From the NCBI GenBank assembly GCA_963978895.1, contig OZ022245.1, positions 19,043,414 to 19,107,413 on the forward strand: 64,000 nucleotides of DNA. The letters run 5' to 3'. A program made the translations under genes and the position numbers. Source of the DNA: Erpobdella octoculata (Eukaryota; Annelida; Clitellata; Hirudinida; Erpobdellidae). The notes under the pieces were generated by a model that was given only the letters and a program-made list of their open reading frames with translations, was not told the origin of the DNA and did not search any database. How positions within the stretch are numbered: position 1 is the stretch's first letter; each line of letters starts with the position of its first letter. Positions 1 through 9,933 of the stretch are shown piece by piece.

Positions 1-6
1 CTGCAG

Positions 7-1285
7 ATGCAGAGATTGTTGGATAGGTTCTACCCAATCAGGAACATCACAGTAACAGATCGCGACCCTCCGTATATCACACCAGAGATCAAGCTGCTGT
101 TGCGAAAAAAGAACGGACTGATGCGAAAAGGGAAGATAGAGGCTGCTGATGCAATTTCTCTAAAGATCAGAAAAGGAACAATCGCCAGAAACTGTTCCAC
201 ACTTACGGGTTCCGGAACCATCAGAGGCCCAAAGGACTTGTGGGAGCGAGTTAGGCAAGTGACTGGTAAGGATAAACGACGAAAGAACAACTCTACCACT
301 AAAGCAATCACTGCAGACAAACTCAATGACCATTACGCAACCATCTCGACGGAAAGCAACTACGAGGCTCCTGCAGAAAAACATAGCGTCTGCCGAAATT
401 CAAGATTTTTCTCTGCCTGGCAAGTCTTCCGTGCTTTGGACAGACTAAAAACCTCCGCCTCCGGAATGGATGAAATTCCCTCTTGGTTCTACCGAGTCTC
501 GGCACCAATACTTGCCAAACCGCTCGCCTTTCTATTTAACTTGTCGTTAAACCAATCACAGATACCAGACCGGTGGAGGAGATGTCAGATAACCCCGGTT
601 TCAAAAGTAGTTAATCCTCAGGGAAGCCACGAGTACAGACCCATTTCAATTACACCAATACTCTCAAGGATTATGGAAAAGATGGTAGTACAGCGATTCG
701 TCTATCCTATCCTGGGAAGTTCCGGGTACAACCACTACTTCCATGACCAATATGCTTTCCGTCCAACGGGATCCACAACGGCGGCACTAATCAGCCTGAC
801 ACTACACATTTCCGAACAACTACAAATCCACCCGTATGTCCACGTTATAGCACTGGACTTTTCAAAGGCCTTCGATACTGTCCGCCACTCAGAGCTTATG
901 AGAAAGTTTGCCAAACTACCAATAGAAGACGAGGCGTACAACTGGCTGGTTGACTTCCTTAGAGGGCGAATGCACTGCACTAAATTCCAAAACCAAGTGT
1001 CGTCTTTAAAAGAAATAAATGCAAGCATCGTCCAAGGTTCAGGAATTGGACCCAGTTGCTACATTGTTGCGGCATCAGACCTCTCCCCCAGCATAGATGG
1101 TAACCGTCTAGAGAAATATGCAGATGATACATACCTTATAGTACCACCGGGTAATTCTCACTTAATCGTTGATGAGCTCGCGAACATACAGATATGGGCA
1201 AAAAGAAATAACCTAAATTTAAACGATTCAAAAACAAAAGAGTTGGTTGTGCGTCGCCCCAGAACAAAGGCAAACACACTCCCTA
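7..1285 (+). pseudogene. LINE reverse transcriptase (jockey/CR1-like), N-terminal and RT part
   Basis: The open frame encodes about 426 aa of a non-LTR retrotransposon polyprotein; its 5' end (endonuclease) lies outside the window or is lost. RT motifs are visible: box A 'VIALDFSKAFDTVRH' near residue 280, box B 'QGSGIGP' near 345 and the catalytic 'YADD' near 370, followed by 'NDSKTKE'. The enzyme would copy its own RNA at a nicked target. The apparent stop at 1291 is not a natural end: a 2,979-bp TIR element is inserted at 1286 and the same reading frame resumes at 4267. The RT core has no internal stop, so this copy was fairly young when interrupted. Clade placement is by general resemblance only. 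Confidence 0.85.
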
Positions 1286-1374
1286 CCCAGTAAACATGGT
1301 AACCATTTTGTAACGTTTCTTGTCCGTTACTTTTCAGTTACCTGGTTATGAAAAGGTTACCTGGCCCAAAGCAA

Positions 1375-1745
1375 CTAAAAAGAAACGTTTCTGCAACGTT
1401 TCCAACGTAACGAAAAAGTAACATGTAATTTGCGACTAAAAAGAAACGTTTCTGTAACGTTTCCAATGTAACGTAAAAGTAACATGTAATTTGCGACTAA
1501 AAAGAAACGTTTCTGTAACGTTTCCAATGTAACGGAAAAGTAACGTGTAATTTGCGACTAAAAAGAAACGTTTCTGTAACGTTTCCAATGTAACGGAAAA
1601 GTAACGTGTAATTTGCGACTAAAAAGAAACGTTTCTGTAACGTTTCCAATGTAACGTAAAAGTAACATGTAATTTGCGACTAAAAAGAAACGTTTCTGCA
1701 ACGTTTCCAATGTAACGTAAAAGTAACATGTAATTTGCGACTAAA
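1375..1745. repeat. Subterminal tandem array, 61-bp unit, about 6 copies
   Basis: Consecutive units repeat every 61 bp, each containing AAAGAAACGTTTCTGTAACG followed by TTTCCAATGTAACG and TAATTTGCGACT. Within the unit, GAAACGTTTC is itself a perfect 10-bp palindrome. Copies differ by only a few substitutions. Such arrays inside transposon ends are often transposase-binding or copy-number-variable regions, but function here is inference. Confidence 0.9.
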
Positions 1746-1799
1746 AAGAAGTTACTACAACGTTTCTAATGCAGCCAAAATGTAACGATTTGTTTTATT

Positions 1800-3269
1800 C
1801 ATAGATATCTATGGTTTTATTATTACGGATAATATAAAAATCTTTTATAGCATATATAATTTTATAGAAAAAGTAAAGTGTTTGTTTATTTATAAAACTC
1901 AATTGCTAAAAAGCATTTAATAAAGACGCTTAATAAATGGTATTTGCATTGTGTCGTATTATATTTTCCTAGATTTTGTTCTATCTCATCGGTTCACTGA
2001 GAGCGTCGAACGAGTCGCCTGGGATGAGATAAGATGCTAATCAAAAGTTAATTAACGACTCGCTTCTACAGCTCTTGTGTTAGAAATAATTTGAAGGTAC
2101 AAAACAAACTATACTGGTTAAAAATCACCAATCAATTCGAAACATTAGATTTTTAAACCATTTGAAACCTCTGCTTCCTGCTGCACTACTACCCCTGCGC
2201 TGTTTGTGAATTTTTATTTTATTTATTTATTCGTGTTTTAAGAAAAGACCTGACAGAACGCAGGAAATCATAAAAAATAAGCAAAAAAACAAGAAATTAA
2301 AAGAAAGTCTGTCTAGTCTATAACGAACATTCAATATTCCGCTAATTATAATGACTGGCAATAGTTAATTTTAGACAATAATAATAGAATAACGTTATTG
2401 AATCAGCTAATAGAGTTGAAAGAAGTTAGGTTAGTAAGAGTCATAGAAGAGCATTCTAATAATAAAGTTACAAGCAAAACTAGCAGAGTGATGTTGCATT
2501 GAAGGGAGTACAAAATCATGTTTCCTCTTGCGAAGAATATGACCATGATTTATCATTACGTGGTCATATTCATTTGTAAACATTTCACTTTCATTCACAC
2601 TGACATAATCTAAATGGCCATATTCTCAGGTGAGACATTCTTCTTGCTTGACCAGCGAATTGCTTGATGTCACAAGTGTCTACCAACCCGTGGGTAGTCA
2701 TAGACACCTTTCACTCTTCCCCATCAGCAGTTTTTTCATAAACTGTTTGAGTTTTAACTTCGAACCCTTTACCAGGAGGTGTAATTTCTGCCGGTATAAC
2801 ACTTTGGAAAGAAAGCAAGGAGCTAAATCTGGCTCTTGTTTAATGCCTTTCACAGAACTAATATTGTTTGTTTCTTGTTCCTAATGTTCATTCTTGCTAA
2901 ATCTTGACAAGAAACATAATCTTTTTGTTAAAAGAATGAGGTAATGTAAATAAGCCAAAGTTGAGGCTCTTTGACATTGGCTGGCAAGTTGGTAAGCTCC
3001 GCCTCCATACCAATTACGAACAACTTATATATAGTCCGAAAGTGCGCGAAAAATCTGTTTGTTGTGAGGTCACGCCGTTGTTGTTTCAGTAAATCTATCG
3101 TGTTTTGTCTGCATTTGCTAACATCTAACGAGTTTAGTTCATTCTCATTGTGTTATAATAATCAGTTAAATTCGTTGTGTTATAATAATCAGTTAGATTT
3201 TTTTATCGAAACTTTGTTACAATATGAAGAGCAGTTAGATAAAATTAGAGCCGATAATTTAGCAGATAT
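1800..3269. other. Interior of the TA-flanked element, no confident gene
   Basis: This is AT-rich sequence between the left tandem array and the DUF4806-like gene. Short open frames at 2630-2884 and 2971-3306 show no recognisable domain. Part of the latter could hold 5' exons of the downstream gene, since the first recognised exon lacks an obvious initiator methionine. A TATATATA stretch near 3025 could be a promoter element (inference). Confidence 0.4.
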
Positions 3270-3894
3270 GTGGTTGGACAGTTTACTAATATATGGGAAG
3301 TTTTGAAAGAAATTAAAAGTAATCTGGCTCTTCTTGTTAGTCCGCCAACGACAGCAGTTAATACGGCAGTTCCGGAAAACGTTCATTTCCCCATGCACTC
3401 CATGGAGTTTGACCAGTTGGATTCAAAATTAGAATCTAAAGAATTATTTGATGCTCTGGTAAGTCAATTACAGCATGTACTTAGATATCTAAAATTTTTG
3501 TATTAGGTTATCACTATCATAAATTCAAACATTTGTATAGGTGATTGACTTATAAAAGCTTGGGGGAGACACAATGGCAGAGGCGTGTCGTAGGCTGCTC
3601 CGGTACACCATGGATGATGGGCTGGCTGAAAAGTTCAATTGGAAAGGGAGTGGTGGTAAAAGAAAAATGGAAAGCACTTTTTCAAAGAACTTATCATTAG
3701 TTAGCTTAACTAAACTATTAGCAAAGTCATTTTAAGAATATTAGATATCTAACAACTATTTTTTTAAACTATTTCTCAGAAACTCTCCAAACCAATAGAC
3801 GCTTCCACGATTCGTCAGCCAAGGAAATTGAGGTTGTGACAAAGAAGTGGATAAAGTTTGCACATGAGAGGCTGAACCGCAAGGAGAAGAAATG
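3270..3894 (+). CDS. Spliced DUF4806-like protein encoded inside the TIR element
   Basis: Three exons can be read. Exon A runs to about 3476 and ends with the residues LFDALVSQLQH. Exon B starts at 3559 after an AG (LGGDTMAEACRRLL, then EKFNWKGSGGKRK). Exon C starts at 3780 after a pyrimidine tract and CAG, and ends at the TGA at 3894 (AKEIEVVTKKWIKFAHERLN, RKEKK). The 'LGGDT..RRLL......AEKFNWKG..GK' core followed by a basic C-terminus is the pattern I know from DUF4806 proteins, a poorly understood family frequent in invertebrate repeats. Exact donor sites are inferred: GT at 3477, and around 3700 for exon B. The true start is uncertain and may be upstream. No biochemical role is known to me. 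Confidence 0.6.
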
Positions 3895-4027
3895 ACATTT
3901 ATATAGAGCTCAAAAGACTTTCTTTAAATAAACTTTTTTATAAATTTGCAAATATTGTTTCAGTTTTGTCTATTGATGAACGTAGGTATTTGAAGTGATA
4001 ATAATTTGCATGAGCAAATAATAGAGG

Positions 4028-4165
4028 AGGTTTCTAAAGCGTTACATTGTAAACGTTTCTAAAACGTTACACAGGAAACGTTTCTAAAACGTTACACAGG
4101 AAACGTTTCTAAAACGTTACACGGGAAACGTTTCTGAAACGTTACTCAGGAAACGTTTCTTTAAC
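4028..4165. repeat. Right subterminal array, 25-bp unit, about 5 copies
   Basis: Repeats of AAACGTTTCTAAAACGTTAC plus 5 bp recur every 25 bp just inside the right end of the TA-flanked element. They share the AAACGTTTC core with the 61-bp array at the other end but have a different period, so the two ends were expanded independently. Confidence 0.85.
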
Positions 4166-4266
4166 GCACAGCCGATGAGCAAAACAACCGAAAAGAAACG
4201 CGTTTCTTGTAACCGAAAATGAACGGTTAAGAAACGTTACAAAGTGGTTACAATGTTTACTGGGTA

Positions 4267-4775
4267 CCCCTTTGGTCGGAGTGGAGAGGGTGGATGTAAT
4301 GAATGTGCTGGGAGTCCTGATCGACGGAAGGCTCTCATTCCGAGAGCACGTTGACTGGATCAGCACAAAATCTGCACAGTCTTTATATGCACTAAGAAAC
4401 TTACGGGCTCACGGGCTGTGTGGCCGGGAGCTTTGGACGGTCACGGAGGCGACACTTATATCCAGGATCACCTACGCCTCTCAATCATGGTGGGGTTTCA
4501 TAGGTTCGGGAGATCTTCGACGCATCGAGTCAGTCATTAGGAAGGTGACACGCCAGGGTTTCTTGGCTCCCGACCGCCCTGATTTTGTGCACCGATGCGC
4601 CGTGGCGGATTCAACCCTGTTCAACCAGGTTCTGTCTAACCGCCTTCACCATCTTCTCCCAGACGTCAAGAAATTGGAATATCACCTTCGTCCTCGAGCT
4701 CACGACAGAGTTATTCCGCATGCCGATTCCTTACTTAGAAAAACTTTTATCTATAGATCGCTGCACTCAAAATAA
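4267..4775 (+). pseudogene. C-terminal part of the split LINE ORF
   Basis: This frame continues the RT frame that is cut at 1285. It contains the typical post-RT region: 'NVLGVLIDGRLSFREHVDWI', then 'LYALRNLRAHGLCG', 'TEATLISRITYASQSWWGF' and a Cys/His-poor tail ending '...IYRSLHSK' at 4775. It begins in the middle of a codon shared with 1285, so on its own it has no start. It is the same insertion as 7-1285, separated by the TIR element. Confidence 0.85.
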
Positions 4776-4967
4776 CTTAAACAATGCCGAACTCTATTTT
4801 AAATCTCTGATAAAAACAAGTTTTTAGATTTTTAATTTAAGTCTTTAACTTTAGATTGTCGATTGTATTCATTTTTATTTAATTCTTATTTTTTGTATTA
4901 TTATTTAAATGTAAACCGCTGTGCGTCATTGTCAGGCTGGTTAATAAAGATTTACTTACTTACTTAC
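4776..4967 (+). mobile_element. LINE 3' UTR ending in (TTAC)n tail
   Basis: AT-rich 3' UTR follows the LINE stop and ends with AATAAAGATT then TTACTTACTTACTTACT. Short tandem 3' tails rather than poly(A) are typical of CR1/L2/jockey-type LINEs, so this marks the 3' end of the element. Confidence 0.75.
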
Positions 4968-4974
4968 TCTGCAA

Positions 4975-5030
4975 AGAACCCTTCAGTGGCCTTGAAGCCC
5001 TTTAGGATTTACGCCACTCTAAATATAGTC
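4975..5030 (+). mobile_element. 3'-end fragment of a second LINE family
   Basis: The segment (CAGTGGCCTTGAAGCC ... TTACGCCACTCTAAATATAG) matches the 3' end of the LINE at about 16219-16270 in this window (CGGTGGCCTTGAGGCT ... TTACGCCACCTTAAATATTG). It is a 5'-truncated copy of that family. Confidence 0.7.
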
Positions 5031-5841
5031 AAACATTATTAAAATTTCGGAGATCATCGGCATATAACAAACGAAGTGGTACTTTATTTATATAGATATG
5101 CATCTGACTGTTTGAAAAGCAATAAGTTAACACAAAAAAGTTTTTTTTAGAACAAAATGAGGGCACCTATAAATCCGCCACTGTCTACAACTTACCTCCT
5201 TCCCGGGTTGTCAGTTTTTTTGGATAGAAAAAATGGAAAAAGTATCTACGACTACCTCCTCCGCCCCCCAGTGATAAACTATTTTCTAATTTGGGAGGAA
5301 AAGTACAGCATAACAAAGATAAAATTTTGGAATGAGGGTTTAAAAAATATTCCCCCAAGGTTTTGCTGAAATGACGCTCTTGGGGAGGGGGGTCAGAATC
5401 TGTAGTTTATTGCGTACGTAATATCTGGATGGCCAAAGTTAAATATTTAACACGAATTTAATATTTATTATTTAATGAAGTCACATCTCTTTGCTAAAAA
5501 CTAAAAGCTACACAATTCTTACACTATACATGCAAGCAAAAAATAATAGCCTTGAATAAAGAGATATAAGCAAACAACTATTAAATATTAAAATATTAAT
5601 AATTTAAATACTTAATTTTTAAATAAAGAACTTGGTGACCATTCAGTACCACTTACCCTACATAATAGATGGCTTCTCACCAAAAAATAAATACTACAAA
5701 TTATCTTAGATTTTTTAACATTGAAGGATTGTAGGAATAAAGCATTCTTATAAAACTAAAATGTCTTTTATTCTAGAATTCTATAATCGATGCTCAAGGC
5801 TGATAACACATTAAGCAATGACCAATTTTTTGCTAGATATG
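5031..5841. other. AT-rich stretch without a recognisable gene
   Basis: The open frame at 5157-5369 has no recognisable domain. Around 5766 a TTTATT could serve as the poly(A) signal (AATAAA) for the minus-strand exon that ends at 5842. Confidence 0.5.
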
Positions 5842-6630
5842 TTAAATTAACACTAAAGGCATAAGCACTGCTAGTGATCCATAAGCTAACGTTGTCAACC
5901 ATAGATCTCTTCCAGCCGTATTTCTGTCTTTGATTTCCTCAAAAAATAAAAGTGTTGGCAGACACTGCATTTTCTTCACTGAAACCAAAGTATTTTCAAC
6001 AAGAAGCATTTCTCTAAGCACTTTTTTATTTTGGTTTGTAAATATGGCTAATTCGTTTTTACATTTAGCAAGAAAATCTTCATTTTGCACAATAACCATA
6101 TTTTCATAGTCTCTAACAGGTGGCTCTAATCCTAGCAGACACCACATCTTTTCAATGTAATTTTCTAATTTTTTGTTTTGACTATTAATCCACATACATA
6201 ACTCCAGTATCTCATCTTTTGAAATCAAACTGTGCTGTTTAATATTTTTTAAAGATATATGATCCAATATATAAAGGAAAATGTATGCTAAAGCAGAACC
6301 AAATACCAAACCAGCAACAGCATTAATGATCCAAAAACTGATTTGGCGATGTTCACAATTTTTTGTTTCCAACAAATATTCTGATATGGCTTTAGAAAGT
6401 GTAAAGAATCTTTCTTGTCTGATTTTATCATAAATACTGAAATCCAGAGAAAGAGATCTTATTTTTTTAAGCGTTTCCACTTCTTTAGCTAATAATTCAA
6501 TACAATCATGATCCTTGGTGGAAAGTGGACCAAGCCGCATGTGGATGTCTTCTAAATGAGATTGTGCTTCAATAAACATTTGCCAACATTGATTTCTCTC
6601 TTTTTGATTGGAAGAATAATGATGTTCAGC
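5842..6630 (-). CDS. CCDC51: CCDC51/MITOK-like mitochondrial potassium channel, terminal exon
   Basis: An open exon of 262 codons runs from a splice acceptor (polypyrimidine ...TTTTATTAG just above 6630, exon starting in phase with GCT) to TAA at 5842. The protein has a coiled-coil segment ('SHLEDIHMRLGPLSTKDHDC', then 'LAKEVETLKKIRSL'), a first membrane helix ('NAVAGLVFGSALAYIFLYIL'), a second helical region, and a C-terminal membrane helix preceded by 'DRNTAGRDLWLTTLAYGSL'. This coiled-coil/TM/coil/TM-at-C-terminus plan and spacing match CCDC51 (MITOK), the pore subunit of the mitochondrial ATP-sensitive K+ channel in the inner membrane. Recognition is from memory of the family. Upstream exons are not identified; the retrotransposon pieces from 7 kb on could lie in an intron. 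It is the only likely host gene in the window. Confidence 0.6.
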   Translation of the reverse strand, partial: AEHHYSSNQKERNQCWQMFIEAQSHLEDIHMRLGPLSTKDHDCIELLAKEVETLKKIRSLSLDFSIYDKIRQERFFTLSKAISEYLLETKNCEHRQISFWIINAVAGLVFGSALAYIFLYILDHISLKNIKQHSLISKDEILELCMWINSQNKKLENYIEKMWCLLGLEPPVRDYENMVIVQNEDFLAKCKNELAIFTNQNKKVLREMLLVENTLVSVKKMQCLPTLLFFEEIKDRNTAGRDLWLTTLAYGSLAVLMPLVLI

Positions 6631-7019
6631 CTAATAAAACCAAAAAGTAAACTAATGCAATTAATGAAAGCTATAGTAAATAAATATCAAAAGTAATCAA
6701 ATGCAGTAAACATAAAGCATTCACAGAAAAAATGGGACTTTGACATTCTTTAAAATTAAAATTTTTTTTACAAAAAACACACATGATGTATTATAATTGT
6801 TGTGGACATTGTTAAATGTATAATTATAATAATTGACGTTTTTAATACTACTGTTTGCTGTATTAATATTATGTCTTTGATTTTCTTGGGTCTTTCTTTA
6901 GTTCTTTTCTCATTGTTGTTTCATCGATCAGTGTGTAGTGTTTTGTTGAACAAACTATACTTCCTACTATATCATTGTTATTGAGTCATAACATATTTTG
7001 ACGACAAGGATTTAAAACG
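6631..7019. other. Probable intron, no gene seen
   Basis: This is AT-rich sequence upstream (minus strand) of the CCDC51-like exon. The small plus-strand frame 6802-6984 is hydrophobic but has no family resemblance and begins at a weak start. Confidence 0.45.
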
Positions 7020-8330
7020 GCTGAAGTTTTTTTCACTGACTTCGTTTTTGAAGGAAAACCGATGCTGAAATGAAGAAAACTGATGTTGAGATGAAGAAAG
7101 TCAACAACACAAAGAGGAGTTGCGTAAAAACTTTTCAAAGACAACTGCAAACGCACAAGTCATTCAGTCGATGAAGTTTCAATCAAGTGGGTCGGTCTCG
7201 GTAGTGAAGAACAACCCAGACTTGGTATCAGAGTAGAGGAGACAAATTTTGGATTTCAGTCATGACCCAGAGTGTATTATGACATTCTCAAAATGGATTG
7301 ATCGTTTTGAGGCAGTTATAATCAGCCAAGGTAGCAAGTTATGCCAACATACAGGCCTCACAGATCACACCACAGAAGATGTGACCTATGACGAAACCAT
7401 GTCATTATTGGGAACAAAGTCTCGCTTTTCAGGAGGAAGTTTGACACATTTCTGTTGATTATTGATGAACTCAATTACAGCAAGCTTGGTTTAAATAGAA
7501 CGACAGCATCAGCTCAAATTAAACATTGTCCAAAGAACCTTTTAAATGTTTTTGTTTCTGTGCTGCAAGGAGCTAGACATGCTGATATTCGAACCAGGTT
7601 TGAGAAGCTGTAAACGTGAAGCTGGAGCGTTTGGTGCATCGGGGAGCTCTGAAAAAGGTTGACTACAGCAACAGAGCTGACCCGATTCTTGTAGTAGCCA
7701 AGAAAAATGGAGCATTTCGAATTTCTGCGGACTTCAAGACAGGACTCAAAATGCACTGGAAATACACTGGTACCCATTACCAACTTTCTAAGAAATCTTC
7801 GCTCATATGAACCAAGACACATGGTTCACACACAGTGACTTAGCTGATGCATACTTGTAGATAGAAATATAAAAAGACCAAAAAAACCGCTGACGATTAA
7901 TACAACAAAGGTCTGTTCTAATATCGGCGATCACCTTTTTGAATCAAATATGCACCTGACATCTTCCAAGAAGCAATCAACAGCATGACATCAGGACTGG
8001 AAGTCTGGCTGCATACTTGGATGAAGTGATAACGATCAGCGCAACATTGGAAGAACACAAACATAATTTACCTGCTCTTTTCAAGAAGATTGCAGAATTC
8101 GCATTTCCATTGCAAGCTGAAAAGTGCTCATTTGCAATGAGAGAAGTCATGTTCTTGGGACAGGTGACTAATAGTAAAGGCCCCAACTAGATCCTGAGAA
8201 AGGAGATCAATCACATGGATATCAAAACCCAAGGACAAAAAGCAATTAGAATCTTTCTTGGGTATAATTAGTTATTACTCTTCTTTCATATCAGAGATGC
8301 ATCCTATGAGGGGCATGTTGGATGACCTGG
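7020..8330 (+). pseudogene. Decayed Ty3/gypsy-like retrotransposon (gag and RT remnants)
   Basis: At 7249 a frame reads 'DFSHDPECIMTFSKWIDRFEAV', the pattern of the gag N-terminal region of invertebrate gypsy elements. From 7616 an RT N-terminal region reads 'LERLVHRGALKKVDYSNRAD', then 'PILVVAKKNGAFRISADFKT'. After a frameshift comes 'DEVITISATLEEHKHNLPAL', then 'FAFPLQAEKCSFAMREVMFLGQV'. Many stops, frameshifts and deletions separate these blocks; no LTRs were found. It is a non-functional relic, possibly within the CCDC51-like intron. Confidence 0.75.
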
Positions 8331-8431
8331 AGATGATAGAAAATATGCATGTACTGTTCAAAACCAAAAAATGCCTTGGAGAGGTAGGTTATGATCAGTG
8401 TTAGTCAGATCTGCTTTTGACACATTATGAC

Positions 8432-8575
8432 TAGGGTTGTCACAGTTACTGAAACTGACAGATTCAGTTAACTTAATCTTTAGATTCAGTTATTTTTAAC
8501 TGAAACTGAATCTTTAAAAAAAAACTGTAACTAAAACTGAATCTATCAAGAAAACTGAATTTTTAAAGCCCTTAT
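8432..8575. mobile_element. hAT-like element end with ACTGAATC-type phrase repeats
   Basis: The segment begins TAGGGTTGTCACAG and consists of degenerate repeats of AACTGAATCT/TTCAGTTA. This resembles the subterminal phrase repeats of the other hAT-like elements in this window (12.7, 47.8, 53.9 kb). A partner end was not found. Confidence 0.4.
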
Positions 8576-9282
8576 ACTAACTTCACCGCTGGTCTTGCTT
8601 GCTTGCTCGCTTGCTTGAATGTTTGCAAACCTTGAAAGTGAAGTTTAACATGCGTGTGAACTTAGCCCCGAGGCTGGCAATGCTAAATATAAAAAAAATT
8701 GCGTGCACTGGGGCTATACGTTGTTGGACGGGGTTTAAAAAATGGAATTGAGTGGTATATTTGGGTTTTCTTCGGTTCAACAAATAAAAAAGTTATAAGC
8801 CAAAAACGACGATTTTCCGACAAAAATTGCATAAAATCAAGATTCCTCTTCTTTGAGATATTCGAACTTTTTTTTAACTGGTTGACTGGGAATATCCGAG
8901 ACGCTTGTTTTTAGATAATTCAATATCAAATCCAACAATGTAACTTTCGCTTCTAAAAGTTAATAAATAGAAAAGTATTCGAATAAAACGTCGGACCGTA
9001 TACCATGTTCTCCGAGCAAACCGAAACGTAAACAAACGCTGCGATTGGACAATCGAGTCTAGCTTACTGGCTAATTATGCTACTCGATAACACCTCCTAA
9101 CGAACTTTAGGAAAAATTTTATTTTTAAGAAAAATCTATTGAATTTTACGAAAAAAAATTTTTATTAATAAAAGTTTTGTTGAAAAGGTAACTATTTAAT
9201 AAAATTTAAGCAAATCACGCAAGTGAAATGTTTCGTTTGAAACTCTTCCTTATGAAGCATTAAGACTGTGTATTTTTGGTGA

Positions 9283-9597
9283 ATCCACCTTCTACATTTT
9301 TCGCACTCCACCCAGTCTCCACCTGCAACCCTTTTAATTAGAAGACTGGATCGTGGGGAAGATATAAGTGTTTATTTTAATACGGACAGGGAAAGGGAAG
9401 AGTGGTTGAAAGAAATCCTGCTATCATCCGACAACATGACGAACTGTTGCCTGTATTGCGGGTCCGGTGGAGACTGGGTGGAGTGCGAAAAATGTAGAAG
9501 GTGGATTCACCAAAAATGCACACTCTTAATGCTTTCTAAGGAAGAGTTTCAAACAAAACATTTCACTTGCGTGTATTGTTTAAATTTTATTAAATAG
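9283..9597 (+). CDS. PHD-like zinc finger ORF in the palindromic element
   Basis: An open frame of about 104 codons ends at TAG 9595-9597. Its N-terminal half has 'RRLDRGEDISVYFNTDRERE' then 'EWLKEILLSS'. The C-terminal half holds a compact Cys4-His-Cys3 finger: C-x2-C ('CLYC'), 'GGDWVECEKCRRWIHQKC', and a final C-x2-C ('CVYC'), then 'LNFIK'. The W-V-x-C-x2-C-x2-W-x-H-x2-C core is that of a PHD finger at the very C-terminus of a protein, so this is probably the 3' end of a longer transposon gene; the start is unknown. A slightly diverged copy of the finger lies antisense in the left arm (about 9215-9320), with one finger cysteine changed to tyrosine there. PHD fingers usually bind histone H3 tails; whether this one does is unknown. 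Confidence 0.6.
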   Translation: MHLLHFSHSTQSPPATLLIRRLDRGEDISVYFNTDREREEWLKEILLSSDNMTNCCLYCGSGGDWVECEKCRRWIHQKCTLLMLSKEEFQTKHFTCVYCLNFIK

Positions 9598-9704
9598 TCA
9601 CCTTTTTAACAAAACTTTTATTAATAAAAATTTTTTTTTTAAATTCAATAGATTTTTCTTAAAAATAAAATTTTCTCTAAAGTTCATTAGTTGTTATCGA
9701 GTAG

Positions 9705-9933
9705 GTCGCTGCTATTGCCCCGGCGGTTTGCCGTGGAAATAATCGGTAAAATTGCTACTGTCTACCTAAAATTAAATCCTAACCCTAACCCTTTAAAAAA
9801 TATGTAAATCTTTATTAATTAATCGAAAGATCAATTGTTTTGGCAAAACTGACGGTACAGTAGCACTTTTACCGATTATATTATTGCCCCGGCTACCGGC
9901 GCCTACTGCCTACTCAGATGCTTAGTTATAACG
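9705..9933 (-). mobile_element. 229-bp insertion with 10-bp target duplication and telomere-like core
   Basis: The insertion interrupts the right arm of the palindromic element. Its flanks are direct copies of TATCGAGTAG (9695-9704 and 9934-9943), and the left arm lacks it. Ends are GTCGCTGC on the left and TTATAACG on the right. The interior has TCCTAACCCTAACCC, a telomere-like motif. The larger element at 43772-44308 has the same ends in the opposite orientation and a long TAGGGT-like array in its middle, so both belong to one family. Confidence 0.8.

Larger units (their letters stand above)
1286..4264. mobile_element. TIR DNA transposon with TA target duplication inserted in the LINE
   Basis: The ends are inverted repeats beginning CCCAGTAAACA. 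Similarity continues for about 55 bp (both arms carry GTAACCA, TTTGTAACGTTTCTT and GGTTAC/AGTTAC-like blocks). TA dinucleotides flank both ends (1284-1285 and 4265-4266), and deleting the element plus one TA restores the LINE frame. Subterminal tandem repeats rich in AACGTTTC lie inside both ends. Interior cargo is a spliced gene for a DUF4806-like protein; I see no DDE transposase, so this is probably a non-autonomous or accessory-gene-only copy. A TA TSD fits several superfamilies (Tc1/mariner, ISL2EU-like and others), so I leave it unassigned. Confidence 0.85.

Noticed and set aside
1375..1745. CRISPR array (regular repeats of about 60 bp)
   Set aside because: Whole 61-bp units are repeated without unique spacers, in a eukaryotic TIR element.
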